From positions 124,001-188,000 of the forward strand of contig NZ_JAOTPO010000004.1 of NCBI RefSeq assembly GCF_029028005.1: a stretch of DNA of 64,000 nucleotides, in the 5' to 3' direction. Below, piece after piece: positions 9,022 through 18,264 of the stretch. Each line of letters starts with the position of its first letter. Position 1 is the first letter of the stretch. The position numbers and the translations under genes were made by a program. Under the pieces are notes generated by a model, which saw only the letters and a list, made by a program, of their open reading frames with translations, was not told the DNA's origin and did no database searches. This DNA is from Alkalihalobacterium chitinilyticum (lineage in GTDB: Bacteria > Bacillota > Bacilli > Bacillales > Bacillaceae_F).

Positions 9022-9414
9022 TCACTGAACCGTTCGATCGATCAACTGAAACACTTCTTGCGCTCCTGCCTTTGTAAGTGAATAAATCGTATGTGTATTA
9101 GTCGTATTCATGATCGTACCTGAATTCTCACTTATCCAAAGGAAATATGAATTTTCGCCCCATTCTACTCTGTATTGTGGATCAGTTATATCGACAATAC
9201 CAGGTTCCTTGTTTGCCTGGTTAAATGCTTTTTGAATGATCTCAATTTCGTCTGGCTCAACTATGTCCACTACTGAATCCTCTACGATCACTGAAAAACT
9301 CTCCATTTTATAAATCGTTATCTTTTCTACCTTTTCAACTTTTTCATTCGAACAACCAACGACTACTATTCCTATTAAAAATAAAAATAAACTTATAAAT
9401 GATAACCTAACCAC
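9022..9414 (-). CDS. Small lipoprotein, YhfM-like
   Basis: A 130-residue exported lipoprotein. A signal peptide ends in the lipobox VVGC (Cys at about residue 21). The mature part has the pattern EIEIIQKAFNQA, YRVEWGENSYFLWI and TIYSLT, which resembles the YhfM domain of Bacillus lipoproteins. Start GTG follows GGGAG. The gene lies 38 bp downstream of the membrane-anchored protein gene on the same strand and probably shares its transcript. Function unknown. Confidence 0.65.
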   Translation of the reverse strand: MVRLSFISLFLFLIGIVVVGCSNEKVEKVEKITIYKMESFSVIVEDSVVDIVEPDEIEIIQKAFNQANKEPGIVDITDPQYRVEWGENSYFLWISENSGTIMNTTNTHTIYSLTKAGAQEVFQLIDRTVQ

Positions 9415-9452
9415 TCTTACACTCTCCCAAATCGATTTTACTATTATCGTAA

Positions 9453-10307
9453 CTACATGAGTTCCCGTATTTCTTCAACAACTTCTTCATGTAAATGGAA
9501 TGTATCTTTTTCTGTACTACCGTCACCATAAGTGACTTCTACTTCAATAAAAACCATATTCTCCATCTCAACCTGAACTGCCCAAACTTCTTCACCGTCA
9601 AGTTCATGCTGCATTTCATCATCATAAATTCCGTCATCATAAATTCCATAAGTAAAATCAACTACTTTTTGCGACCCATCATTTAGGTGTACGTAAGCTT
9701 TTGCTTTTTCGACTTTATAAAAATCAAACCATACATCCCGCTGTTCAATAATCGCTTCAAAATGAGTAGTCTTCCCACTCGTTAAAGTGGAATAACTGAT
9801 CGTTAATCCCCGGGACTGAAAAAGATCCACTGGGAGATATTCGGTGCCGGTTCCTCTGTTTAAAGAACCAACGGAATCTATCTTATATAAATAACCGAAT
9901 TCAGGATCAATTTGAATAGCCGCCTCATAGGTTGTACCTGACATCAGACTTGCCACGACTTCACGCCACTCAGCCTCTTCGTCTTTTTTATAGGAAAAAA
10001 CCACATCAGCATCACTTTCTAATTCTTTAAAGGTCCATTGTACATCGAGGTGAATATTGCCTAGGGTAGATGCTTCAACATCTGGTAGAAAATGAATATC
10101 AGACACCCACTTTTCACTTTCTCTCCACTCATATAATTGCTGTTGAATGCTAGAGACTTCGCTCATCATTTGCCACTCGGTTCTCGAATAACTTTCTCTC
10201 AGATACTCTAACTCTTTCCCGATTTGGTTCATTTTAACAATACTATATAAATTGAATAATAGACTTGCGATAACCACTGCTAGAATTACCTTTAATGGTT
10301 TTTTCAT
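9453..10307 (-). CDS. Membrane-anchored exported protein of unknown function
   Basis: A 284-residue protein. An N-terminal signal anchor (about residues 6-24) is followed by a short coiled coil (about 30-66) and a beta-rich, acidic extracellular region of about 210 residues. It ends in an acidic helix. GGAGGAGCGG precedes the ATG. It heads a probable two-gene unit with the lipoprotein at 9022-9414. I do not recognise a domain; the anchor-coil-beta layout suits a sensor or surface-binding protein. Confidence 0.6.
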   Translation of the reverse strand: MKKPLKVILAVVIASLLFNLYSIVKMNQIGKELEYLRESYSRTEWQMMSEVSSIQQQLYEWRESEKWVSDIHFLPDVEASTLGNIHLDVQWTFKELESDADVVFSYKKDEEAEWREVVASLMSGTTYEAAIQIDPEFGYLYKIDSVGSLNRGTGTEYLPVDLFQSRGLTISYSTLTSGKTTHFEAIIEQRDVWFDFYKVEKAKAYVHLNDGSQKVVDFTYGIYDDGIYDDEMQHELDGEEVWAVQVEMENMVFIEVEVTYGDGSTEKDTFHLHEEVVEEIRELM

Positions 10308-10758
10308 TAAGCCGCTCCTCCGTTATATTGCTAGCTTTAAATGTCCATTTGACTTTAATAGTAACATGAGAAAGGGAACAAATGGAAAATAAATATTACT
10401 ACTTTTAATAACAAAACTTAACTTGTTCAAGGAGTCTTGATATGGCTTGTGCCCCAATTTAAGGCATTACTTTAGTCCTTCCAATCCTCTGGACAAGATA
10501 TGTATTTTTTTACCAATTAGGGTAGAAAGTCGCTTTACATAATATTAGGAGAACACTACCATTATAATTGTGTAATTTTTTATAAAATTTCCCACATTTT
10601 TTTATTTTTCTTCCTCATAAATTCCATTTAGATGTTTACCTCAAAGTACTCATATTACACGTTTCCATTTCTATTCCATACGAAAGAGAGGTGAAGAATC
10701 CCTGTCGGTGTTAGGTCCATTATTTGAGTAAATACTTGAAAAGAGGTGTTAAGGAAAT
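10308..10758. other. 451-base gene-free interval between divergent genes
   Basis: The interval is AT-rich. I see no ORF with a ribosome binding site, no strong hairpin and no repeat of the families found elsewhere in the window. It must hold the promoters of the two divergent transcription units. Confidence 0.5.
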
Positions 10759-11781
10759 ATGTCAATTACACAACTCATCGTGCGTACGATGCCTTTCTTT
10801 ATTTCTAGGCTTGTCGTTTATGCATTGTTTGGGCTAATTTCTTTGATTTTCTTAGGACTTATGATTGGGTTAGGAATCTTACTTTTTAATTGGTTTGATT
10901 TCGCTGCAGGATTTTTCATTATCATGATGATTGTTACGTTTTTTACCGTTTTTGGGGTATTGCGGTTTGTTGAGAGATATTTCTTGTATATGGTTAAAGT
11001 TGGTCATATTTCGGTTGTAACCGAATTGCTAAGAAAAGGTGAAGTGCCTGAAGGAAAAAATCAAATTACCTATGGCAAAGATCAAGTCATTACTAACTTT
11101 GGCTCTGCTAATGTTGCTTTTGTCTTAGATAAGATTGTATATGCAGCTGTTCGCCAAATTCAAAGATGGTTGATGAGAATAGGTAATTTTTTTAATTTCA
11201 TACCTGGCGCTAAGAAGGTCATAGGGATCTTAAGTAAAGTAATGGAAGTAAGTCTACGTTATATTGACGAAGCCATCTTGAGTTATATCATGCTTAGAAA
11301 AAGTGAGATGACCGAAAACGGTGAAGAAGAAACAGAAAGCGTTTGGAAATCTGCATGTGATGGTGTTGTATTATATGCACAAAGTTGGAAAAACATTGTA
11401 CTTACAGCAGCTGGAATCGTAGCTTTTGTCTTTATACTAAATCTCAGTGTCTTTTTTATTAGTGTCTTTCCATTGATGGCTATCGCGTCCGCTATGACGA
11501 GTAGTGCTGAAGGTGCAGCTGTTCTAGGTTATTTTGCCATCATTGGTGCTTTTATTATTACATCGATGATTAAACGCGCGATTGTTGACCCTATTGCGAT
11601 GATTGCGATGGTTCGGACCTTCCAACTAAATATTAAAGACATTGAACCGAGCATGGATTTACAGCAAAATCTATTAAAAGTTTCATCGAAGTTTAAAGAA
11701 CTATTTAATAAAAGTAAAGGCGATCCGCAAAAATCCGTTACTTCTACTCCAAATAGTAAAGGTGTTACTCCTTCGACTTAG
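10759..11781 (+). CDS. Polytopic membrane protein of unknown function
   Basis: A 340-residue protein. Two closely spaced helices (about residues 20-45 and 48-70) are followed by a cytoplasmic middle region of ~140 residues, two more helices (about 212-235 and 245-275), and a polar Ser/Thr/Pro tail. Start follows AGAGGTGTTAAGG. No transporter signature or catalytic motif is visible. The layout (helix pair, soluble core, helix pair) recalls plasma-membrane choline-transporter-like or DUF-type proteins, but I would not assign one. Confidence 0.6.
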   Translation: MSITQLIVRTMPFFISRLVVYALFGLISLIFLGLMIGLGILLFNWFDFAAGFFIIMMIVTFFTVFGVLRFVERYFLYMVKVGHISVVTELLRKGEVPEGKNQITYGKDQVITNFGSANVAFVLDKIVYAAVRQIQRWLMRIGNFFNFIPGAKKVIGILSKVMEVSLRYIDEAILSYIMLRKSEMTENGEEETESVWKSACDGVVLYAQSWKNIVLTAAGIVAFVFILNLSVFFISVFPLMAIASAMTSSAEGAAVLGYFAIIGAFIITSMIKRAIVDPIAMIAMVRTFQLNIKDIEPSMDLQQNLLKVSSKFKELFNKSKGDPQKSVTSTPNSKGVTPST

Positions 11782-12211
11782 TAGGCTGTTCTTTATGATA
11801 ACGTATACTCTGTTCTCCCTTTATAAGGTGACGAGGTTAAGGTATAGCTCCTTTTTGTTACATCAATGTCTGGGTGATTCGCAGACAAAGTGTGCGATGA
11901 GGTACCTAATTCCTTATTCTAGTTCACCTTTTTGTCTTATCTTCCTTATAGTTCACTGCTTTATCACCTTTTGGGTTTACATTACAACAAATCTAAACGT
12001 GTTAATCCTAATTTTTGCTTCAATTTCCGCAATACTCATTTCTTCTAAGGTGACAAGAATCAATTCTCTAACATTCATTACAATTTGATTAAAAATCCTA
12101 TGTAATCCTAGTAATCTAGCTAAAATCGTGAGAAAATAAAATTACTTAAAATAGAATTACATGACTTAGAAAATAGATAAACTAGAAAAGTTATTAACTG
12201 GAGGAAATGAG
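11782..12211. other. 430-base gene-free interval
   Basis: A hydrophobic open frame (11762-12088) overlaps the end of the upstream gene but has no ribosome binding site and reads as chance sequence. I see no strong terminator hairpin directly after the upstream gene. The last ~100 bases are AT-rich and should include the ypjP-like promoter. Confidence 0.45.
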
Positions 12212-12871
12212 ATGCCACACTGGTTACGGAAGTCATTATTTGTTGCTATTACGGTTTTAACATTAGGAACAATTACTCCACCTCCCTATTTGTATTCGAA
12301 TGAATCTGAAGCAAAGTCACCATCAGATGCAGAGGTTAGTCAAAAGGAAAAACCTTCAGACGAAGTACATATTCTAACTACTCTCGAAGATGATACAACC
12401 TCTGACACGGACATAATGATGCTCCCATGGCATGAAGTTGCTGCAGGAACAGACAGTGAGGAAATCGTTGAAAGATGGATAGACTACACGGTTTACCATG
12501 CAGATTCACAAACGATGAATAAGTTTGGAAACAGAATTAAATCAAAAATAGAAGATGAATACCGCGATCTTATTCTCCCTAAGCTAGAAGAAACGCTTGC
12601 CGATATTAGCAAACAAGCTGATGAGGAACTGCTTCGAAATTTATATATTACGAATGACCCTTCGGATGGTCTAGGTGAGAAGATCTTTCATGTCTATGAT
12701 ATGAGGAATGGAGAAGATTTATATCGTTTCCATGTCCGTCGAGATCACCCGCCGCAACAAGGTTATTGGTTTAACTTTCACTACCACACCGCCAGTGATA
12801 ACTTTGAAACCCATCATGAAATTGGTACCATCTATTGGGATAAAAACACCCCGCCAAATTGGATGTCTTAA
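12212..12871 (+). CDS. YpjP-like protein
   Basis: A 219-residue protein beginning with MPHWLRKSLFVAITVLTLG, a signal peptide or anchor typical of YpjP. A polar linker follows, then a soluble domain ending in the conserved-looking block GYWFNFHYHTASDNFE and a short tail with DKNTPPNWMS. In B. subtilis ypjP is monocistronic and uncharacterised. Ribosome binding site CTGGAGGAAATGAG. A terminator follows at 12910-12951. Family assignment is from memory of the characteristic start and C-terminal motifs. Confidence 0.75.
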   Translation: MPHWLRKSLFVAITVLTLGTITPPPYLYSNESEAKSPSDAEVSQKEKPSDEVHILTTLEDDTTSDTDIMMLPWHEVAAGTDSEEIVERWIDYTVYHADSQTMNKFGNRIKSKIEDEYRDLILPKLEETLADISKQADEELLRNLYITNDPSDGLGEKIFHVYDMRNGEDLYRFHVRRDHPPQQGYWFNFHYHTASDNFETHHEIGTIYWDKNTPPNWMS

Positions 12872-12909
12872 TGGCAGTTTAAGATGCGTAAGCACCTAAG
12901 CTTAAGAAA

Positions 12910-12951
12910 AGCCAGCTACTTTCAAAAATCTTGGAAGTGTCTGGCTTTTTA
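12910..12951 (+). terminator. Terminator after the ypjP-like gene
   Basis: AGCCAG...CTGGCT outer arms with inner ACTTTC/GGAAGT pairing form a hairpin followed by TTTTT. It lies 39 bases beyond the stop. Confidence 0.8.
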
Positions 12952-13051
12952 CTATTATGGAAAATCGTATTGCTGACATTGAATCTGTATAAATACGAGC
13001 TCATTAGTTTACATAATAATAATATAGTATCTCTAAACAAACAGACACATT

Positions 13052-14023
13052 TTAGTTTGCCTGTTTAATCAACTCTGGTTCAGGTGTTCTCTTGGACAAG
13101 TAATTAGCAAGAAAAGATCCAAATGACAGATTAATAACCATATTTATAATGGCTGGGATGGCGGCAATGTCACTAATAAATTCAATCGCTAGTATTGCAG
13201 CTAAAGCGGTATTACATAATCCAACATGAAAAACAATCGCCGTTACATCTTCATTTTCTACTTTTAGCCATTTTAATTGCAAGAGTAAATAAGCGATCAG
13301 CATTGGCAAAGTCACTTGTAAAAAGGCAACAAGTGTAATGATTGGAATAATTATCAGTTCTGAAGAGATCGCCCCTTTTGCACTTCCAATAATCGTATGA
13401 ATGATGAGCAACAGTGTAATCGATGAACCCAGTTTTGTATAACTCACCGACTTAGCGACTATATGAGGAAGCTTTCGTTGAAAGAAGAGCCCAGCTGTGA
13501 TCGGTATAATGACGATAAGTACAAAAGATTGCAGTAAATTAAAAAAGGAGATAGTGACATTTTCCCCGTCAATACCAAGTAATGCCAAAGGAGTTACAAT
13601 CGGACTTATGATGATATCTAAAAAAGACGCCGCAATGACTAAGGAAGTATTCCCACCGGCAATAAATGTGTAAAGCGTTGCCGCTGTCGCGTTCGGAACC
13701 GTACCTGACAAAATAACACCGGCAGCTATTTCCGGACGTGTCGCAAAAAACAAATGGGCTAAAGCAATAGAGATCAGCACGGTAATTGTCCATTTTATAC
13801 AGGTAGCTAATCCTAACACACCGTACTTCGACCGCATCTTCTTAATCGCTTCCACATTCATCGACAGGCCGGTAAAGAAAATGACCAAACCAAGTAACAC
13901 ACTCGGCACCCAACTCGGTACTTGTAAATGAAACGGGAAAAAATATGTAAAAAATGCAACAAAAATAATTAATAAGGGCAAATTGCCTGATATAAACGAA
14001 TGGATATGTTTGATTCTATACAC
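13052..14023 (-). CDS. Bile acid:sodium symporter (BASS) family transporter
   Basis: About 323 residues with roughly nine or ten hydrophobic helices. Motifs GLVIFFTGLSMNV and GVILSGTVPNATAAT (helix break with Pro-Asn) match the BASS family, which moves organic anions with sodium. Bacillus members include panS-like pantothenate exporters and YocS. The start is uncertain: the first candidate is GTG at 14023, but the only purine-rich sequence lies 3 bases before it. A 20-bp-arm hairpin (14043-14092) stands just upstream and separates it from the PPOX gene. Substrate unknown. Confidence 0.82.
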   Translation of the reverse strand: MYRIKHIHSFISGNLPLLIIFVAFFTYFFPFHLQVPSWVPSVLLGLVIFFTGLSMNVEAIKKMRSKYGVLGLATCIKWTITVLISIALAHLFFATRPEIAAGVILSGTVPNATAATLYTFIAGGNTSLVIAASFLDIIISPIVTPLALLGIDGENVTISFFNLLQSFVLIVIIPITAGLFFQRKLPHIVAKSVSYTKLGSSITLLLIIHTIIGSAKGAISSELIIIPIITLVAFLQVTLPMLIAYLLLQLKWLKVENEDVTAIVFHVGLCNTALAAILAIEFISDIAAIPAIINMVINLSFGSFLANYLSKRTPEPELIKQAN

Positions 14024-14042
14024 CTGCCTTTTGCCACATTTG

Positions 14043-14092
14043 CGGTAGCAGGTACCTTTATCACTGTAATAGGATAAAGGTACCCGCTACCG
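14043..14092. repeat. Long hairpin between the PPOX and BASS genes
   Basis: CGGTAGCAGGTACCTTTATC (14043-14062) pairs with its near-perfect complement at 14073-14092 (one A-C mismatch) across a 10-base loop. No T run follows on either strand, so it is not a standard terminator. It lies 15 bases after the PPOX stop and 19 bases before the BASS start on the same strand. It may stabilise the upstream mRNA end, attenuate the downstream gene, or be a binding site. Confidence 0.75.
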
Positions 14093-14107
14093 AACTCCTT
14101 TATTTTC

Positions 14108-14704
14108 CTACTTGCTTAGCTCCAGCCCATTGATTTTCAGGTGCTCTTTGTAAATATCCATCATTTTTGGGATAGGCTCTACGTTTGGCCATGAATTATA
14201 ATCCCATACTCCAGACCTGTGAAAAGCTTTAGTACAGTGAATGAAGCATTCTTCTACATCCACCCCGATGCCTAACAATGGAGGCTTTTCTTCAACGTTC
14301 CATGTACTCAAAATCTCAGAATCTCTAACAATCGTTGCTCGACCATTAATTCGTAACAACTCATTCATTCCGGGAATGACAAAAATCAGCCCAACATGAG
14401 GGTTTGAGAGGATATTTTGGATCGAGTCGACTCTCTTATTCCCGGGGCGGTCAGGAATAAGGAGTTGACTCTCATTTAAAACGTGAACTGCTTCGGTCCG
14501 GTCGCCCCTTGGAGATACGTCACACTTACCATCAGCATTAGAAGTCGCCAAAAATAGGAGAGAGGACATTTTAATAAACGTTTTACATTGTTCATCAATA
14601 ACCGAGACTACCTTGTTCTTAACGTACTGATTAGGAGACCCTACGATATCTCTTAATTCTGCTTCTGAAGTAACCGCATTTTTTGCAAAATTGATTTTCT
14701 GCAT
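14108..14704 (-). CDS. FMN-dependent PPOX-type flavoprotein (MSMEG_1061-like)
   Basis: A 198-residue split-barrel flavin protein of the pyridoxamine 5'-phosphate oxidase superfamily. Motifs LLFLATSNADGKCDVSPRGD, IPDRPGNKRVDS and GLIFVIPGMNELLRINGRA match the MSMEG_1061 subgroup. Such proteins bind FMN or F420 and reduce or shield small molecules; substrates are mostly unknown. The HCTKAFHRSGVWD block near the C-terminus is typical of the subgroup. GGGAAGG ribosome binding site before ATG. It probably shares a transcript with the BASS gene downstream, with a hairpin between them. Confidence 0.82.
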   Translation of the reverse strand: MQKINFAKNAVTSEAELRDIVGSPNQYVKNKVVSVIDEQCKTFIKMSSLLFLATSNADGKCDVSPRGDRTEAVHVLNESQLLIPDRPGNKRVDSIQNILSNPHVGLIFVIPGMNELLRINGRATIVRDSEILSTWNVEEKPPLLGIGVDVEECFIHCTKAFHRSGVWDYNSWPNVEPIPKMMDIYKEHLKINGLELSK

Positions 14705-14790
14705 TACAGCCTTCCCTCTTTCCCTGTTTATTTTAATAGCAAAAAACCTATAAAACTATTTATCAAATCTATTAGGAGTACAACTAGATA

Positions 14791-15078
14791 CTACTTATGC
14801 TTCTCCTCATAATCCACAACAAAAGGTGTCAGCAAGAAACCTACACAAGCAATGGCTAAACCTGAAATCAATGTTAGAAATACATTCGTAAAAGGGGTTA
14901 AAGTAAATATAAAAATAATAAGTGGAAAAGTTGTCAAAAGAGTGACTAAAAACCTTGAGAACCATGTGATTTGATGATTAGCCCCACAGTGCTCACACGT
15001 TGTCATACTATAAGACATATTCGCCTTTAAGATTTGACTCCACTTCAATCGAGTGTAACAATTTTTACACTTTGGCAT
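14791..15078 (-). CDS. CxxC-20-CxxC small membrane protein (TIGR04104-like)
   Basis: A 95-residue protein. C4-x2-C7, exactly twenty residues, then C28-x2-C31 form a predicted zinc ribbon, followed by two hydrophobic helices (about residues 45-62 and 66-86). This arrangement defines the Firmicutes family named cxxc_20_cxxc. Members are small, membrane-bound and of unknown role. Binding site GGGGGCTG. Confidence 0.82.
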   Translation of the reverse strand: MPKCKNCYTRLKWSQILKANMSYSMTTCEHCGANHQITWFSRFLVTLLTTFPLIIFIFTLTPFTNVFLTLISGLAIACVGFLLTPFVVDYEEKHK

Positions 15079-15165
15079 TTACAGCCCCCCTCTCATTGCC
15101 TAAGCTTATTAATCTAGCTTCTGTTACTAGAAAACTACTATTTGATTAAATGAAGAAGTAACCAC

Positions 15166-15786
15166 TTATATCTTTTCTTTTATTCTATGAATTACTGTTT
15201 GATAAAACGACTCTGGATGAGGAACGAAATGATCTTTTCCTACTTGTCGTTTGACTACGATCTCACTTCCATCATCATCAACTTCAAAACCGCTTACCAT
15301 TAGGGTTTCCACCTCACCATGCCACAGATTACAAAAATCGCTAAAATCCGCTTTAAACATCCCGGCAACTTCTTCCGCTTGGAGCGTAAATTGATCAAAG
15401 CTCTTGTTACTACTATGTAGAAACACATTTGCTAATTCCTTATCAATGAAATGATCTTTCGTTACACAATAATCAATAACACCTAAGGAAATTAAATCGT
15501 CTATCGTTACATCAATGCCTAGTTCTTCTTTAACCTCTCTCACTCCATCAACAACCGTTTCATTCGCTAACAAATGCCCTGCGGCTGTAATATCTAAAAG
15601 GTTCGGGTAGTCCTTTTTATCCTTACTACGAAGTTGCAAATAAACATATGTTCCAGCTTCCTCTTGGCTGACAAGCCAACAGTGAAATACTTCATGCCAG
15701 TAGCCTTTTTTATGCACCTCTTCCCGGCTGGCTTCACCAATTACCTCTCGATTTTCATTAAAAATCTTTAGTTGTTCACTTTCCAT
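15166..15786 (-). CDS. Nudix hydrolase, isopentenyl-diphosphate-isomerase-like subgroup
   Basis: A 206-residue Nudix protein. The box reads G-x5-E-x6-REVKEELGI, one residue shorter than the usual x7 spacing, as in the AAGHLL-type subgroup that resembles IPP isomerase and eukaryotic thiamine-pyrophosphokinase-like Nudix proteins. The catalytic Glu pair (EE) is intact. I moved the start to ATG at 15786, because TATGGAGGAAACC lies before it, whereas the upstream ATG at 15819 has no binding site. It should hydrolyse a nucleoside-diphosphate-linked compound; the substrate is unknown. Monocistronic. Confidence 0.8.
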   Translation of the reverse strand: MESEQLKIFNENREVIGEASREEVHKKGYWHEVFHCWLVSQEEAGTYVYLQLRSKDKKDYPNLLDITAAGHLLANETVVDGVREVKEELGIDVTIDDLISLGVIDYCVTKDHFIDKELANVFLHSSNKSFDQFTLQAEEVAGMFKADFSDFCNLWHGEVETLMVSGFEVDDDGSEIVVKRQVGKDHFVPHPESFYQTVIHRIKEKI

Positions 15787-15979
15787 GGTTTCCTCCATAA
15801 TGCTCTTTTTTATATCCATCTGGTAAAATTTGATAATCCCATTTTATCACAGCTTCCATTGATTGAGACGGCTTTCCTAACTATCACAGAGATTTCTTTA
15901 TCATTTTCTGTTTGGTTTTCTATAAGAGTCCTATCTTTTCGTTGAATAACGAGGAATTAATCTCTAGATTAGATATAAT

Positions 15980-16016
15980 AAAAAAAACGGACGTCATAAG
16001 CTTTATGGACGACCGA
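15980..16016 (-). terminator. Terminator of the ClC channel gene
   Basis: On the minus strand CGGTCGTCCATAA and TTATGACGTCCG pair (two mismatches) around a short loop, followed by eight T residues. It lies 68 bases past the stop. Confidence 0.75.
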
Positions 16017-16083
16017 TTTTTCAAATAAAACAGGTTTCATTAACTTGGATGACAACCGTTTTTTTATTATGTAATGGTTTAGT

Positions 16084-17388
16084 CTAAGTTGAACCCTTCC
16101 CCCTTTTCTCTACACTCTCAATCGTTTCTCCATCAGGAATGGTAAACAATCGGCTTTTCGGTTCATGGATCGATTGAGACGGCCATAGCCCGTGATGTCC
16201 TGAGACAATATAACTGGTGAGGCAGGCCACAAAAAAGTACTCGATACCTTTATCCCCAAACATCTCAAGACTGAGAAGAAAGGCAGCAATCGGCACATTC
16301 GCTCCCGCACAAAACGTTGCGATCATTCCTAATGCGGCCAAGAAAGACAACGGTAAATCCATGAATTGATATAAGGCATTGCCTAACGTTGCCCCCATAA
16401 AAAACAGCGGAATTGCTTCTCCTCCAACAAAGCCCATACCCATTGTAACGGCGGTAAACACCAGCTTTGCAATAAATGCATACGGCGGGACTTCTTCTGT
16501 AAAGGACTGTTCCAACATATCTAAGCTACGCCCATTGTATTCTTGTGTTCCTAGGATCAAAGTTAAAACAACAATAATAATTCCACCAACAAACGCTCGT
16601 TTCATATGATTTTTATTAAAATAGTTCTCAGATATCCGTTGAAGTCCATGACGCAATTGGCAATATAACACACTCAAGAGGCTAAAAAGAATCGCAAGAA
16701 AAATGACCTTTCCAAACGTAATCACTGATAATTCAGGAATAGTTTGAACCACAAATGTTTCATGTTTGACATCCCAAGCATATTCCGTCATATAGTGACC
16801 GACAAAACTAGCCGTCAGACAAGGGACAAAGGCTTCGTACTTCAGCTTCCCTAAAGCGACCATTTCCATCCCGAATACAGCACCCGTAATCGGGGTTCCA
16901 AAGGCTGCTCCAAATCCCGCACTAATGCCACTCATAAGAATGATTTTCGTATCAAGTACATTCACTTTTAAAAATTGATTTACGGCTTCTGCCACACTTC
17001 CGCCCATTTGGATCGCTGCACCTTCTCTTCCAGTTGACCCGCCAAAAATAACCGTAATAAACGTCCCTAAATAAACGATCGGTCCCATTCGCCGTAAAAC
17101 TCTAGCTATACCGTGTACTCCTTCAATGACAAGATTATTTCCTTTCGCAGCATCATTTCCAGATTCCTTCCCAAACTGCATATACATATAGCCAATGACT
17201 AAGCCCCCTATCGGTAAAAAATAAATGAGCCAAGCATTATCCTTACGTGTATTTCCTAGGAATTCATTTGTTGTTAAAAGTAAAGCAGTTGTCGATCCAA
17301 TAACAACACCAATAACCCCACCCAAAAAGATCCATTTAAAAAGGGTCACGAACAATGTTTTATACTTATATTTAGCATTCAATGTCAT
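16084..17388 (-). CDS. ClC-family chloride channel or H+/Cl- (fluoride) antiporter
   Basis: A 434-residue polytopic membrane protein. GSTGREGAAIQMGGSV is the ClC selectivity/gate motif with the gating Glu present, and GISAGFGAAFGTPITGAVFGME is the following signature split over two helices. AGANVPIAAFLLSLEMFG near residue 370 is the C-terminal pore motif. The Glu suggests gating or antiport. No CBS domains follow, which is common in bacteria. The SGHHGLWPSQ tail places it in the voltage-gated-chloride-channel-protein group of Bacillus. The start follows AGAGGCAG. Direction and ion preference are inference. Confidence 0.9.
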   Translation of the reverse strand: MTLNAKYKYKTLFVTLFKWIFLGGVIGVVIGSTTALLLTTNEFLGNTRKDNAWLIYFLPIGGLVIGYMYMQFGKESGNDAAKGNNLVIEGVHGIARVLRRMGPIVYLGTFITVIFGGSTGREGAAIQMGGSVAEAVNQFLKVNVLDTKIILMSGISAGFGAAFGTPITGAVFGMEMVALGKLKYEAFVPCLTASFVGHYMTEYAWDVKHETFVVQTIPELSVITFGKVIFLAILFSLLSVLYCQLRHGLQRISENYFNKNHMKRAFVGGIIIVVLTLILGTQEYNGRSLDMLEQSFTEEVPPYAFIAKLVFTAVTMGMGFVGGEAIPLFFMGATLGNALYQFMDLPLSFLAALGMIATFCAGANVPIAAFLLSLEMFGDKGIEYFFVACLTSYIVSGHHGLWPSQSIHEPKSRLFTIPDGETIESVEKRGKGST

Positions 17389-17687
17389 CTGCCTCTTTTC
17401 AAAAGATGTGCATTACCATTCAGTGTGGTTTTCTAAATACGCAAGCACGTAAAGGACACACGATTCCCACTGTATATTCTTTACTAATCAACACCAATCA
17501 TGTATTTTATTTACAATCGTTTTTTCAAGTTACATTGAACACATTTAAACCTTAGGGGTTCCATTATTTACATATAGCAAAGAAGGTCTTTATCTTCCGC
17601 TTCCCATACATTATTCTTAAATAAGAATTCCACCTTAAATAAGTTTGCTTTTATAGCATTATTGATAGGTTAGGAGGGAAGATAGCC

Positions 17688-18143
17688 ATGTGGTTTTCTT
17701 TAAAAGACATCCGCGAAATGTCAAACCAAGAAATCAAAAGTAAGTATTATGCCATGATTAACCAATCACGACACGAGTTTAATGAAAAACAAAGAATTCA
17801 ACGTTACTTAGAAAGTCCGTTGCTGATGTGTTGCTTTATGGTGCTTTGGTTGATGATGGCCTTTATCTTTTTATTTTTTATTTGGATTGCACCAAAAGAA
17901 GGGGTTCAGCTATTCCTTTTCTTTGGAACACCATTAATCATCCTTCACTTCACTACTCGACACTATAGAAAAAAGTGGATACAGAAAAAACAAAAGCTTA
18001 ACCTATTACACCACCAACTGGATGACTTTAGAGAAAAACTCGAAAAAGCACGCAGAGAAGTACCAGCCTATCCTTTTACGGCAACTTCTAGTTATTATCC
18101 TTATGAAAAATTCGATAGCTACCCATTTGACGAGTATTCCTAG
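17688..18143 (+). CDS. Membrane protein of unknown function with coiled-coil tail
   Basis: A 151-residue protein. A polar N-terminal helix (about 50 residues) precedes two transmembrane helices (about 53-75 and 80-95). A basic coiled coil and a Tyr/Pro-rich tail (YPFTATSSYYPYEKFDSYPF) follow. A strong TTAGGAGGGAAG binding site supports the start, and a perfect terminator hairpin follows. No family recognised; the Tyr/Pro tail resembles those of some spore or surface proteins. Confidence 0.6.
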   Translation: MWFSLKDIREMSNQEIKSKYYAMINQSRHEFNEKQRIQRYLESPLLMCCFMVLWLMMAFIFLFFIWIAPKEGVQLFLFFGTPLIILHFTTRHYRKKWIQKKQKLNLLHHQLDDFREKLEKARREVPAYPFTATSSYYPYEKFDSYPFDEYS

Positions 18144-18186
18144 GTTAGGAATTGGTGATATTCAGATTGATAATAAAAACATGCAA

Positions 18187-18217
18187 AAGCGCTCAGATCT
18201 AATCTGAGCGCTTGTCT
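18187..18217 (+). terminator. Terminator hairpin, 12-bp perfect stem
   Basis: AAGCGCTCAGAT (18187-18198) pairs perfectly with 18202-18213 around a 3-base loop. The T tract after it is weak. It lies between convergent genes. Confidence 0.7.
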
Positions 18218-18264
18218 AATAAACCAATTTTAAATTAACTACCTAGCCTACTAAAACACTTACC

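Noticed and set aside
11762-12088. A hydrophobic 108-residue plus-strand frame after the polytopic membrane protein
   Set aside because: It overlaps the upstream gene in another frame, lacks a binding site and reads as AT-rich chance sequence.
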